A stretch of DNA of 32,625 nucleotides. Origin: Rhodoferax sp. (GTDB taxonomy: Bacteria > Pseudomonadota > Gammaproteobacteria > Burkholderiales > Burkholderiaceae_C). Position numbers and translations under genes: made by a program. Position 1 is the stretch's first letter, and each line of letters begins with the position of its first letter. Below are positions 7,477-15,240 of the stretch, piece by piece. The stretch lies in assembly GCA_031291305.1 (NCBI GenBank), contig JARLJH010000055.1, positions 1-32,625 of the forward strand. Reading direction: 5' to 3'. Below the pieces are notes generated by a model. The model saw only the letters and a program-made list of their open reading frames with translations, was not told the DNA's origin and did not search any database.

Positions 7477-8949
7477 TCACAACAACCCAGTGACGATCTG
7501 CCCCAGCCGCCGCAACGCCTGCTCCACATCTGCATCCACCGGCCAGCCACAGCTGATGCGCAGAAAGGGGTCAAAGCGCAGCGAGTTGGAGAACATCAGG
7601 CCGGGGCTGACCAGAATCTGTTCTTTCAAGGCGGCATCAAACACCCGTTTGCTCGACAACTGCTGAGGTAGCTCCACCCATAGCGACAAGCCACCATCGG
7701 GCACGGTCAAGCGCGTACCGGGTGGGAAATGGCTGGCAATGGTTTCCGCCGTGCGTTGCCGCTGCACCTGCAAGGTGGCGCGCAAGCGGTGCAGGTGGCG
7801 GTCATAGGCCGGAGAAGCGATGAAGTCTGCCGCCGCCAGTTGTGACAGCTCCTCGTTGCTGCGGGTTTGCGTGAACTTGAGCATTTCCACCCTGGCTTGC
7901 CAGCGTCCGGCGGCCATCCAGCCCAGCCGCATGCCGGGCGCAAGGATTTTGTGCAGCGAGGCGCAGTAAATCACATTGCCGGTGGTGTCCCATGACTTCA
8001 TGGCCCGCAGCGGCACATCACCGCGCTTGCTTTCATTGACCAACTCGCTGTAGGTGTCGTCTTCAATCAGCGTGATGGCGCTGGCCTGGCACAACTGCAC
8101 CAGCCGCTGCTTGTGCGCGTCGGGCATGATGCTGCCCAGCGGGTTTTGCAGGTGCGGCACCACCACCACCGCCTTGATGCTGTCGTCGGTCTGGATGGCC
8201 AGTTCCAGCGCGTCGATGGATATGCCAGTGTGCGGGCTGGTGGGGATCTCCAGCGCGCGCAGGCCCAGAGCTTCAAGCACTTGCAACAGGCCATAAAACG
8301 AGGGGGATTCGACGGCAATGGTGTCGCCTGGTTGCGTAGCCGCGCGCAAGGCCAGGTTCAGCGCCTCCATGCAGCCATTGGTGATTTGTACGTCGTCAGG
8401 TGACAGAGTCATGCCCAGCGCCATGGCGCGTTTGGCCAGAACCGCGCGAAACTCGGCGTTGCCCCTGGGCGACGTGGCAGATACCAGGATGTCTGGCTTC
8501 TTGCGCAACACTCGCATGGCGGCCTGCTTGAGGGCTTCACCGGGGTACAGCGCGGGCGAGCAGCGGGCCACCGCCAGATTGGTTTTCACCATGTGCAGCC
8601 GACCGCGCGAGACGAAGTCGGACACCCGGGCGTGGATGCCGACATACTGTGCCGGGTCCGGGGCGCGGTCCATCCGGGGTTCGGTCACCGCCGCTAGTGT
8701 GCTGCGCAGCGGCCGACGCACAAAGTAACCCGAACGCGGTCGTGCTTCCAGCCAACCCTCGCTCTCCAGATGCCGACTGAGCTGCATGGCGGTGGACAGA
8801 CTGATGTCGTGCTGGCGCATCAGGCCGCGCAACGAGGGCATGCGGTCGCCCGGCACCAGCGAACCGGCATGGATGGCGCCGCGGTAATGCGAAGCGAGCC
8901 GCTGGTAAAGCGGTGCCGTGGAAGGGGTTGGAGGGCTGGGGGTGTTCAT
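7477..8949 (-). CDS. MocR-type regulator (GntR helix-turn-helix plus PLP aminotransferase fold)
   Basis: 490 residues from ATG 8949, which follows AAGGAT on the minus strand; an upstream in-frame extension to 9126 adds non-conserved sequence and is rejected. Residues about 12-80 form a GntR winged helix (LYQRLASHYRGAIHAG, PGDRMPSLRGLM, GYFVRRP). The rest is a class I aminotransferase fold, with the expected PLP-binding Lys near residue 334 in ASLHKILAPGMRLGW. MocR proteins bind pyridoxal phosphate and usually regulate a neighbouring or divergent gene. Here that is the DUF2917 gene at 9154. It is convergent with lepB, 22 bases away. Confidence 0.9.
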   Translation of the reverse strand: MNTPSPPTPSTAPLYQRLASHYRGAIHAGSLVPGDRMPSLRGLMRQHDISLSTAMQLSRHLESEGWLEARPRSGYFVRRPLRSTLAAVTEPRMDRAPDPAQYVGIHARVSDFVSRGRLHMVKTNLAVARCSPALYPGEALKQAAMRVLRKKPDILVSATSPRGNAEFRAVLAKRAMALGMTLSPDDVQITNGCMEALNLALRAATQPGDTIAVESPSFYGLLQVLEALGLRALEIPTSPHTGISIDALELAIQTDDSIKAVVVVPHLQNPLGSIMPDAHKQRLVQLCQASAITLIEDDTYSELVNESKRGDVPLRAMKSWDTTGNVIYCASLHKILAPGMRLGWMAAGRWQARVEMLKFTQTRSNEELSQLAAADFIASPAYDRHLHRLRATLQVQRQRTAETIASHFPPGTRLTVPDGGLSLWVELPQQLSSKRVFDAALKEQILVSPGLMFSNSLRFDPFLRISCGWPVDADVEQALRRLGQIVTGLL

Positions 8950-9104
8950 GCGCAATGATCCTTCAAGCGGTCTGCAGAAAACAGATGCAGATAAGCCGAA
9001 AACGTACCGTAACAGATGCCGAATTTTGGCGCTGTCATGGTCAAGAAACTGCCCGTCTGTGGCTGTTGCCTTGACGCCCTTCCCTCTACGATTTTCTGAC
9101 CAGA

Positions 9105-9122
9105 CCATTGACCTTTCAATGG
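9105..9122. promoter_or_regulatory. Inverted repeat in the MocR/DUF2917 intergenic region
   Basis: CCATTGA-CCTT-TCAATGG is a perfect seven-base inverted repeat in the divergent region, 31 bases before the DUF2917 start. It is a candidate operator for the MocR regulator. MocR sites are often direct or inverted repeats near the target promoter, but no consensus confirms it. Confidence 0.35.
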
Positions 9123-9153
9123 CCAAAAATCACAGCACAGCAAGGACTTAGCC

Positions 9154-9504
9154 ATGCAGAAAATCGGGACACAGACGAGTCTTTTACGCGGGCAGTCGCA
9201 TGCTGCGCACTTCAGGCGGGGCGAGGTAATTGCCATTGCCGCAGGGTCGGTGCGGGTCATCAGCCGGATAACGCTGGAGCACGACACACTGACGGTTCAA
9301 ACGCTCGTGTCACGCGGTGGCGTATTTCAGGCTCCCTGTTCCGGCTGGCTGGAGATCGCCGCGGACAGCGATGCGCTGATTGGCCTGGAGCAAAAACCGG
9401 GGGGCCTGGTGTTGGTCAAGCGCCTGTGGCGGTCTGTGGTCAAAATCTGCGAACGTTTTCAGCCTCCAGCCCCCGTGTCATCTTGGCAAGAAGCTACTAA
9501 CTAA
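9154..9504 (+). CDS. DUF2917 family protein
   Basis: 116 residues, start supported by AAGGA upstream. The sequence (GEVIAIAAGSVRVIS, LVSRGGVFQAPCSGWLEIAA) fits the short DUF2917 beta-rich family, which in betaproteobacteria is commonly found beside MocR-type regulators, as here. No catalytic motif and no signal peptide are visible, and the function is unknown. A stem-loop at 9519 may end its transcript. Confidence 0.65.
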   Translation: MQKIGTQTSLLRGQSHAAHFRRGEVIAIAAGSVRVISRITLEHDTLTVQTLVSRGGVFQAPCSGWLEIAADSDALIGLEQKPGGLVLVKRLWRSVVKICERFQPPAPVSSWQEATN

Positions 9505-9518
9505 ATAGCAATTAGTCG

Positions 9519-9544
9519 CTTTGCCGTTCGGCAAAGACTTTTCT
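9519..9544 (+). terminator. Candidate terminator after the DUF2917 gene
   Basis: CTTTGCCG-TT-CGGCAAAG gives an eight-base perfect stem, followed by ACTTTTCT. The loop is very short (two bases) and the T-run broken, so it may fold with a four-base loop and work only partly. Confidence 0.45.
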
Positions 9545-9584
9545 GGCAAACTGCCGCTTCCGTAACCCCAAGAGGCCTATCTCC

Positions 9585-9809
9585 ATGAACTCGGCACCTC
9601 CAACACCATCGCAACCGCCAGACGGCTTACCAATCTACCGCCTGCTCACGGGGCCGGACGACGCGGCGTTTTGCCGCCGCGTCAGTGAGGCGCTGGCACT
9701 GGGCTATCGGCTCTACGGCTCACCGGCTGCCACGTTCAATGGCGTGAATGTGATCGTGGCGCAAGCCATCCTCTGGCCCGAAATCGGTCATACGGTGGCT
9801 GGGCGCTAG
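9585..9809 (+). CDS. DUF1737 family protein
   Basis: 74 residues. The signature IYRLLTGPDDAAFCRRVSEA followed by LGYRLYGSPAATFNG and IVAQAILWP is the core of the DUF1737 family, small cytoplasmic proteins of unknown function. An AGAGG site precedes the start. It lies 71 bases upstream of the LOG-family gene and may share its transcript. Confidence 0.75.
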   Translation: MNSAPPTPSQPPDGLPIYRLLTGPDDAAFCRRVSEALALGYRLYGSPAATFNGVNVIVAQAILWPEIGHTVAGR

Positions 9810-9880
9810 ACTTTGGGTGTGGCACGGGCTGCACCTCAAAGCACTTCAATCCCCCCTTTTGTCAATCATCCAAACAACCC

Positions 9881-10465
9881 ATGAAAAACATTTGTGTGTA
9901 TTGCGGCTCCAACCCTGGGCGACTGGAGGCCTATGCAGACGGTGCGCGTGCACTGGCCAAGGCATTGGTGACGCGGGACTTAGGGCTGGTCTATGGCGGT
10001 GCCAGCGTGGGCATCATGGGCCGGATTGCCGACGCGGTGCTGCAGCTTGGCGGGCGGGCCGTGGGGGTGATTCCCGAAGCGCTCAAACGTAAGGAGATCG
10101 AACACAAGGGGCTGACCGAGCTGCATGTCACAGCGTCGATGCACGAGCGCAAAACCTTGATGGCCGATCTGTCTGACGGCTTCATTGCCCTGCCGGGCGG
10201 CATCGGCACGCTGGAAGAGATTTTTGAGGTCTGGACCTGGGCGCAATTGGGCTTTCATGCCAAACCCTGCGGCTTGCTCAACGTAGCGGGCTACTACGAC
10301 GGTCTGACCACGTTCCTGGACCACACGGTGGCCGAACAGTTCGTGCGCCCCGACCACCGCAGCACCTTGTTGGTTGAGCCCACGCCCGACGCGCTGCTGG
10401 ACCGCTTTGCCAGCTACCAGGCGCCCAGCGTCCAGAAGTGGGTGGAGAAAAGTCAGGCCTTGTAA
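9881..10465 (+). CDS. LOG family phosphoribohydrolase (TIGR00730)
   Basis: 194 residues, the usual length. It has the amino-terminal VYCGSNPG motif, GLVYGGASVGIMG, a conserved MHERK element and the diagnostic LPGGIGTLEEIFE near residues 103-115. LOG proteins hydrolyse nucleoside 5'-monophosphates at the N-glycosidic bond; the plant-type members release active cytokinin from its riboside monophosphate. Bacterial homologues of this type are often described as putative cytokinin-activating or general nucleotide hydrolases. It is cytoplasmic. The start at 9881 begins MKNICVYC, as in homologues. Substrate in this organism is unknown. Confidence 0.9.
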   Translation: MKNICVYCGSNPGRLEAYADGARALAKALVTRDLGLVYGGASVGIMGRIADAVLQLGGRAVGVIPEALKRKEIEHKGLTELHVTASMHERKTLMADLSDGFIALPGGIGTLEEIFEVWTWAQLGFHAKPCGLLNVAGYYDGLTTFLDHTVAEQFVRPDHRSTLLVEPTPDALLDRFASYQAPSVQKWVEKSQAL

Positions 10466-10536
10466 CGTGTCTCGGATGGCCGCCCATTTTTGCAAACAAA
10501 ATTCCCATCTAGCCCCGGAAAAATCTTGGTATTAAG

Positions 10537-10551
10537 CTATCTAATAGATAG
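10537..10551. repeat. Short palindrome in the LOG-nifV gap
   Basis: CTATCT-AAT-AGATAG is a perfect six-base inverted repeat in an AT-rich patch between the LOG-family gene and nifV. It is not followed by a T-run. Role unknown. Confidence 0.3.
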
Positions 10552-10606
10552 TAAATAAATCTCCACCGGATGCACGGCAAGTGCATGGCGCTGAGCGACT
10601 AGGCTC

Positions 10607-10622
10607 TGTCCGAAACACCACA
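10607..10622. promoter_or_regulatory. NifA-type upstream activator sequence for nifV
   Basis: TGT-CCGAAACACC-ACA matches the NifA enhancer consensus TGT-N10-ACA exactly. It lies about 105 bases before the -24 element of the sigma-54 promoter at 10727, a typical distance. NifA bound here would activate nifV with sigma-54. Confidence 0.7.
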
Positions 10623-10726
10623 ATTCCGACAAGCCGCATCGGCCAGGTGGTCTGAAAACCCCGCCAAGATCCGACAAACTGGCCCTCAAAACGGGTTAAG
10701 TGGCCCGACAAGCGGCCAAAAATGGA

Positions 10727-10742
10727 TGGCATGCACCTTGCA
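10727..10742 (+). promoter_or_regulatory. Sigma-54 promoter of nifV
   Basis: TGGCATGCACCTTGCA has the GG-N10-GC spacing required by RpoN (GG at 10728-10729, GC at 10740-10741) and agrees with the TGGCAC-N5-TTGCA consensus except at one base. It is 26 bases before the nifV start, and together with the upstream NifA-type site it makes nifV a probable NifA/RpoN target. Confidence 0.8.
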
Positions 10743-10768
10743 AAGAGGTAGGCAAAGGAAGCCACACC

Positions 10769-11926
10769 ATGCCTCTGAACCTCATCATCAATGACACGAC
10801 CTTACGCGACGGGGAACAAACCGCCGGAGTGGCTTTCACCGTCGATGAGAAATGCGCCATTGCCTGCGCTTTGTCAGCAGCCGGTGTGCCAGAGATGGAA
10901 ATCGGCATCCCCGCCATGGGTGATGAAGAGATCGACTGCATCAACACCATTGCGTCACTGGAGCTGCCCGCCGCACTGATGGTTTGGGGCCGTTTGACCG
11001 AAGGTGATTTGGCCAGCGCCCTGCGCTGCCAGGCCGACATCATTCACCTGTCGATTCCTGTGTCCGACATTCACCTGCAACACAAACTGCGCCAGTCACG
11101 CGAATGGGTGCTGGAGCAGGTCACGCGGGTGATCGAGAAGGCAGTTGCCAGCGGCCGCAAGATTTCGTTGGGGTGCGAGGATGCGTCGCGCGCCGATGCC
11201 GACTTTTTGGCATTGGTGGCCCGCCGGGCGCAGGCCTGTGGCGCCAGCCGAATCCGCTTTGCGGACACGCTGGGCGTGCTGGACCCATTCACCACCCATG
11301 ACGCGGTGGCGCGGCTGCGCGACGCGGTGGAGATGGAGATTGAAATCCACGCCCACAACGATCTGGGTCTGGCCACCGCCAACACGCTGGCCGCCCTGCG
11401 CGCCGGAGCCACCCACGCCAACACCACCGTCAACGGCCTGGGTGAGCGTGCCGGCAACGCCGCGCTGGAAGAAGTGGTCATGGGTGTGCGCCACCTGCAC
11501 CACGCCGACACCGGTGTGGACACGCAAGCGCTGGTATCGATCTCGCGTCTGGTGGCGCGTGCGTCGGGCCGCCAAGTGGCCTTCAACAAAAGCATTGTGG
11601 GCGAAGCGGTGTTCACGCACGAATCCGGCATTCATATTGATGGGCTGCTGAAGAACGCGTCAACTTATGAGAGCTTTGACCCCTCCGAGTTGGGTCGCCA
11701 GCGCCGCACTGTGCTGGGCAAACATTCGGGCTCGCAAGCGGTTCGCCAAGCCTACGCCTTGATGGGTGTGGTGCTGGACGACGAAGCGCTCACCGCCCGG
11801 CTGCTGGCACGTATCCGAGACCATGCCATGCGGATCAAACAAGAAGCCACACCTGACGAACTGCGCAGCTTCTTGCTGGAGTCGCTGGCGCACCCTGCAC
11901 CCCTTGCCTTCGCGCTTGCCGCATGA
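10769..11926 (+). CDS. nifV: Homocitrate synthase NifV
   Basis: 385 residues. NifV condenses acetyl-CoA with 2-oxoglutarate to homocitrate, the organic ligand of the nitrogenase iron-molybdenum cofactor. The protein starts with [17 protein letters not shown], the metal and substrate motif of the alpha-isopropylmalate/homocitrate synthase family. It carries the second metal-binding motif [15 protein letters not shown] near residue 195 and the following [32 protein letters not shown] appears at about 286. The first ATG at 10700 lies upstream of the sigma-54 promoter, so ATG 10769, with AAAGGAA ahead, is chosen. The nif context and NifA-type control separate it from leucine or lysine pathway relatives. 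Confidence 0.95.
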   Translation: MPLNLIINDTTLRDGEQTAGVAFTVDEKCAIACALSAAGVPEMEIGIPAMGDEEIDCINTIASLELPAALMVWGRLTEGDLASALRCQADIIHLSIPVSDIHLQHKLRQSREWVLEQVTRVIEKAVASGRKISLGCEDASRADADFLALVARRAQACGASRIRFADTLGVLDPFTTHDAVARLRDAVEMEIEIHAHNDLGLATANTLAALRAGATHANTTVNGLGERAGNAALEEVVMGVRHLHHADTGVDTQALVSISRLVARASGRQVAFNKSIVGEAVFTHESGIHIDGLLKNASTYESFDPSELGRQRRTVLGKHSGSQAVRQAYALMGVVLDDEALTARLLARIRDHAMRIKQEATPDELRSFLLESLAHPAPLAFALAA

Positions 11927-12012
11927 ACTTGGTCATGTCGCAACTCACCATCAGTACCGTGCCGAACCACTGGCACTGACCCTATCCCACTGTCACACAC
12001 CGGAGCCTTGCC

Positions 12013-12351
12013 ATGGAAACTTTTCTGCAACAACTTAAAGCCCTGTCCTCGGCAGAGGACTTCTTGCAATACTTTGGCGTGCCGTTTGACCAGGCTGTGG
12101 TCAACGTCAGCCGTTTGCACATCCTGAAGCGCTTTTTCCAGTACATCCGCCAGGAAAACCTGCTGACCGAGGGGAACGAGGTGGGGCTCTACACCTCCTA
12201 CCGCGAGCAACTGGTGAAGGCCTACAGCGACTTTGTCCGCTCCACACCGGCGCAGGAAAAAGTGTTCAAAGTATTTCAGGATGTCGGTGGCCGCCAGCAC
12301 GTGACGCTGGACAGCCTCAAGTCGTCTATGCCACGGCGTGCGATGGCCTGA
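12013..12351 (+). CDS. nifW: Nitrogenase-stabilising/protective protein NifW
   Basis: 112 residues, the usual NifW length. The family pattern is visible: LSSAEDFLQYFGVPFDQAVV, LHILKRFFQYIRQ and YREQLVKAYSDFV. NifW associates with the MoFe protein and protects it from oxygen or helps its maturation; the exact mechanism is not settled. GGAG lies seven bases before the start. It follows nifV by 86 bases with no sigma-54 element of its own between them, so it probably shares the nifV transcript. Confidence 0.92.
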   Translation: METFLQQLKALSSAEDFLQYFGVPFDQAVVNVSRLHILKRFFQYIRQENLLTEGNEVGLYTSYREQLVKAYSDFVRSTPAQEKVFKVFQDVGGRQHVTLDSLKSSMPRRAMA

Positions 12352-12369
12352 GGTGACTGGATAGGCACT

Positions 12370-12385
12370 TGTCACGTAGCAGACA
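12370..12385. promoter_or_regulatory. NifA-type upstream activator sequence for the apbE-rnf operon
   Basis: TGT-CACGTAGCAG-ACA matches TGT-N10-ACA exactly. It is about 60 bases before the -24 element at 12446, somewhat closer than usual but workable. Confidence 0.6.
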
Positions 12386-12445
12386 AACATCGACAAAGTT
12401 CACGCCAAAGCCGACAAGCAAAAGCCTTTTCAAGCACCAAAAGCC

Positions 12446-12461
12446 TGGCATGTTCTTTGCA
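12446..12461 (+). promoter_or_regulatory. Sigma-54 promoter of the apbE-rnf operon
   Basis: TGGCATGTTCTTTGCA has GG-N10-GC spacing (GG 12447-12448, GC 12459-12460) and resembles the nifV promoter closely; both read TGGCAT then TTGCA. It lies 41 bases before the apbE start and would drive the ten-gene block up to rnfH. Confidence 0.8.
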
Positions 12462-12501
12462 AAAACACTGACGACACTGAAACGCCAAAGGATGATTCGT
12501 G

Positions 12502-13551
12502 ATGAGTAACTCTTCCTCCCCTATGCCACAGGCCACTGTTGCAACTCCCTTAGCCAAGACCCGTAGCGTGGGCCGTCGTCGCTTGCTGCTGATGGCGGCG
12601 ATCTTGCCTGTGGCCGGCTGGCGCATGGTCCAAAACGCCCATGCAGAGCCGCTTGAATGGCATGGTATGGCTTTGGGTGCACCGGCCACTCTGATACTGC
12701 ATCACGGTGGCGACACAGCGGGTGCACAGGCAGCACTGGAGGCCACGTTGGCTGAGGTTAATCGGCTGGAATCCATGTTCAGCCTGTTTCGTGCGGACTC
12801 GGTCATATCCACGCTCAACCGCGTCGGCCGTGTCGACAACGTACCGCCCGAATTTATCGATTTGCTGGGCACCGCACTCACCATGTCCGAGCTGTCCCAT
12901 GGCGTGTTTGACCCCAGCGTTCAACCGCTTTGGAACTTGTACTATGACTACTTTGTCGTCGGTGGCAACACGCTACGGCCCGATGCCGAAAAAGTGAAAT
13001 TGGCAAAGGCCTTGGTTGGCTGGCGTGGCGTCAAAGTGTCTGGCTCAAGCGTGAGCTTGGCACAAACCGGCATGGGCCTGACGCTCAACGCCGTTGGACA
13101 AGGCTTTATTACCGACCGCTGCGGCGGCGTGTTGCGCGCCCATGGATTCCAGCACATGTTGGTGGACATGGGTGAACCACGCGCCATGGCCCCCAAGCCC
13201 GATGGTTCGGCATGGGAAATTGGTCTGGCTGATCCCCGCAATCCCAGCCGGTCGTTGACCACCCTGTCTGTGTTTGATCAGGCGGTGGCGACATCCGGTG
13301 GTTACGGCACGATGCTGGACGCCGCCGGTCTGTACACCCACCTGATTGACCCATATTCCGGCCTCACAGCACCCGCTTATGAAAGTGTCTCGGTCATAGC
13401 ACCTACGGCCACCCAGGCAGATGCGTTATCCACCGCACTGGCGCTGATTCCGATTAGCAATACGCCAGCGCGTCTGGCCTTGCTGCACACCCAGCCGGGC
13501 TGCCGCGCCATTTGCATCAACAACGCCGGTCAAGTGAGTGAGTTGTCATGA
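12502..13551 (+). CDS. apbE: FAD:protein FMN transferase (ApbE/RnfF)
   Basis: 349 residues. ApbE proteins attach FMN by a phosphoester bond to Thr in RnfD and RnfG (and NqrB/NqrC). A twin-arginine-like leader (RSVGRRRLLLMAA) precedes a hydrophobic stretch, so it should act outside the membrane, where its substrates' flavin sites lie. Family motifs seen are LESMFSLFR, FDPSVQPLWNLYY, LNAVGQGFITDR (around residue 195), ATSGGYGTM and HLIDPYSGL. It starts the operon that encodes its targets, as rnfF does in Rhodobacter. The start follows AAAGGA; a GTG one codon earlier (12499) is an alternative. Its stop overlaps the next gene by four bases. Confidence 0.93.
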   Translation: MSNSSSPMPQATVATPLAKTRSVGRRRLLLMAAILPVAGWRMVQNAHAEPLEWHGMALGAPATLILHHGGDTAGAQAALEATLAEVNRLESMFSLFRADSVISTLNRVGRVDNVPPEFIDLLGTALTMSELSHGVFDPSVQPLWNLYYDYFVVGGNTLRPDAEKVKLAKALVGWRGVKVSGSSVSLAQTGMGLTLNAVGQGFITDRCGGVLRAHGFQHMLVDMGEPRAMAPKPDGSAWEIGLADPRNPSRSLTTLSVFDQAVATSGGYGTMLDAAGLYTHLIDPYSGLTAPAYESVSVIAPTATQADALSTALALIPISNTPARLALLHTQPGCRAICINNAGQVSELS

Positions 13552-14078
13552 ACACGCCGCACGAACCTGACGCTGCCTTGATCGAGGGTTTGGCCCGTGT
13601 GGTGGGGGTTGATGGTGATCAAGTTTGGCTAGCCGCTGAAAAGGCCGCCGCTTGTAGCAGTTGTGGCACGCGCAGTGTGTGTGGAACTGGCAGCAGCAAA
13701 CGCTCCGCAGGCTGGCGCGTTCCACGGATCATGGATGGCAACCAAGCGCCCTTGGTATTGGGTGACATCGTCCACATTGGGCTGGATCGCCAGGCGCTGA
13801 CCCGTGCCGCTTTTGCCACCTATGCACTGCCACTGTTCACGATGTTGATTGCAGCCAGTTCGCAGCAAGGTGAGGGTGATGCCATGGCCATTGGCGCAGC
13901 ACTGGTTGGCTTGATTGTGGGTGCTGTTATTGCCAAGGTTTGGGTACGACGTTGGAAAGACGCCTTGGCACCGGTGGTGCTGGGCCGTGCGACCAACACC
14001 GGTTCGTCATGTTCGCCAGTCAGCCCCCCTGGCTTGCATGCCATCGACATCCCAGTGATTCACCAACGGAGCTTGTGA
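13548..14078 (+). CDS. RseC/SoxR-reducing-system family protein
   Basis: 176 residues, with a soluble part followed by two hydrophobic segments (about 88-103 and 109-128). The amino-terminal region has [17 protein letters not shown] and the Cys cluster [12 protein letters not shown], the pattern of the SoxR_RseC family, inner-membrane proteins tied to Rsx/Rnf complexes. ApbE and RnfA both overlap it at their ends, so it is co-translated with the complex. It may help assemble or tune Rnf; that role is inferred. It is not called rseC because no rpoE-rseAB genes are nearby. Confidence 0.85.
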   Translation: MNTPHEPDAALIEGLARVVGVDGDQVWLAAEKAAACSSCGTRSVCGTGSSKRSAGWRVPRIMDGNQAPLVLGDIVHIGLDRQALTRAAFATYALPLFTMLIAASSQQGEGDAMAIGAALVGLIVGAVIAKVWVRRWKDALAPVVLGRATNTGSSCSPVSPPGLHAIDIPVIHQRSL

Positions 14079-14659
14079 TGCAAGATCTTCTACTCGTTTT
14101 GCTCAGTACGGCCATCGTCAACAACATTGTGTTGACCAAGTATTTGGGCCTGTGCTCGTTCATGGGCACATCGACGCGCATTGATACGGCCATCGGCATG
14201 GCGCTGGCGACCACCTTTGTGTTGACCATGTCCAACGGCTTTGTCTGGATGGCCGAGACCTGGTTGCTGGCGCCACTTGACCTGTCCTACCTGCGCACCA
14301 TGACCTTCATTTTGGTGATTGCAGCGGTGGTGCAGTTCACCGAGATGGTGGTTCGCCGCATTTCACCGCCGCTGTACGAAGCGCTCGGTGTTTACCTGCC
14401 GCTGATCACCACCAACTGCGCAGTGCTGGGTGTGGCGTTGCTCACTGCACAAGGTGGCTACGGATTTTTGCCCGCCCTATTACGCGGCTTTGGCACATCG
14501 GTTGGTTTTTCGCTGGTGTTGGTGATCTTTGCCGGTTTGCGTGAGCGACTCACCATTGCTGAGGTACCCAAAATCTTTGAGGGTCCGCCGATAGGCTTTA
14601 TCACTGCTGGCATCTTGTCGCTGGCGTTCATGGGCTTTGCCGGACTGGGGGTGAAATGA
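14078..14659 (+). CDS. rnfA: Rnf electron transport complex subunit RnfA
   Basis: 193 residues of almost entirely hydrophobic sequence with about six membrane segments. The start [19 protein letters not shown] and the motif [11 protein letters not shown] are diagnostic of RnfA/NqrE; the two half-membrane Cys of this family, which hold a [2Fe-2S] cluster between RnfA and RnfE, are represented by Cys26 and Cys108 (TTNCAVLG). ATG 14078 shares a base with the stop of the preceding gene; a longer upstream frame to 13940 is rejected because it reads through that gene in another frame. Overlaps rnfB by four bases. Confidence 0.95.
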   Translation: MQDLLLVLLSTAIVNNIVLTKYLGLCSFMGTSTRIDTAIGMALATTFVLTMSNGFVWMAETWLLAPLDLSYLRTMTFILVIAAVVQFTEMVVRRISPPLYEALGVYLPLITTNCAVLGVALLTAQGGYGFLPALLRGFGTSVGFSLVLVIFAGLRERLTIAEVPKIFEGPPIGFITAGILSLAFMGFAGLGVK

Positions 14660-15228
14660 TGGCTGCAAACCTGATCATTCAAGCCACGCAGGCGGTCTCG
14701 GCGTTTGCCGTGGTGGGCACCGGACTCGGTATGGTGTTGGGTGTGGCGGCACGCTACTTGTCGGCACCGGTCGATGACCGCACCGAGGCCGTTATCGCGC
14801 TGCTGCCGGGCTCCAACTGTGCGCAGTGTGGTTATGCCGGTTGCAAACAAGCCGCTGCGGCCCTGGTGGATGGACGCGCAGCGCCTGATGTCTGCCCGCC
14901 AGGGGGTGCTTCTACCGCACTGCGTGTGGCCGAACTGCTGGGTGTCAAGCTGGCGGTAGATGGTGCTGAAGAGGCGCTGCCTACCGTAGCTTGGGTCGAT
15001 GAGGCGCGTTGCATTGGTTGCACGCGCTGCATTCGCAAATGTGCTTCCGACGCCATCGTTGGTGCAGCCAAGCAAATGCACACCGTGCTGCCGGATGCCT
15101 GTTATGCCTGTGGCCTGTGTGAAATTGAATGCCCGACCCAGGCCATTGTGATGAAACCAGTGATGCCCACCTTGTCAACCTGGCATTGGCCGAAACCCAC
15201 GGTCAACCGCCCCGTGGCTGTGGGTTGA
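14656..15228 (+). CDS. rnfB: Rnf electron transport complex subunit RnfB
   Basis: 190 residues. A membrane anchor (about 12-33) precedes the Fe-S part. The first cluster motif is [14 protein letters not shown] followed by a Cys in VCPPGG. Two 4Fe-4S ferredoxin motifs follow: [16 protein letters not shown] (about 122-137) and [16 protein letters not shown] (about 152-167). RnfB is the likely entry or exit point for electrons exchanged with ferredoxin or flavodoxin at the cytoplasmic face. The total length is typical of the proteobacterial form. Confidence 0.95.
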   Translation: MMAANLIIQATQAVSAFAVVGTGLGMVLGVAARYLSAPVDDRTEAVIALLPGSNCAQCGYAGCKQAAAALVDGRAAPDVCPPGGASTALRVAELLGVKLAVDGAEEALPTVAWVDEARCIGCTRCIRKCASDAIVGAAKQMHTVLPDACYACGLCEIECPTQAIVMKPVMPTLSTWHWPKPTVNRPVAVG

Positions 15229-15240
15229 AAGGACGTAGCT

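Noticed and set aside
9105-9122. Inverted repeat as an FNR box
   Set aside because: The TTGA and TCAA arms are separated by four bases; FNR sites need six between these tetramers.
11931-12012. Separate sigma-54 promoter before nifW
   Set aside because: A TGGCAC is present at 11971 but no GC follows at the required ten-base spacing.
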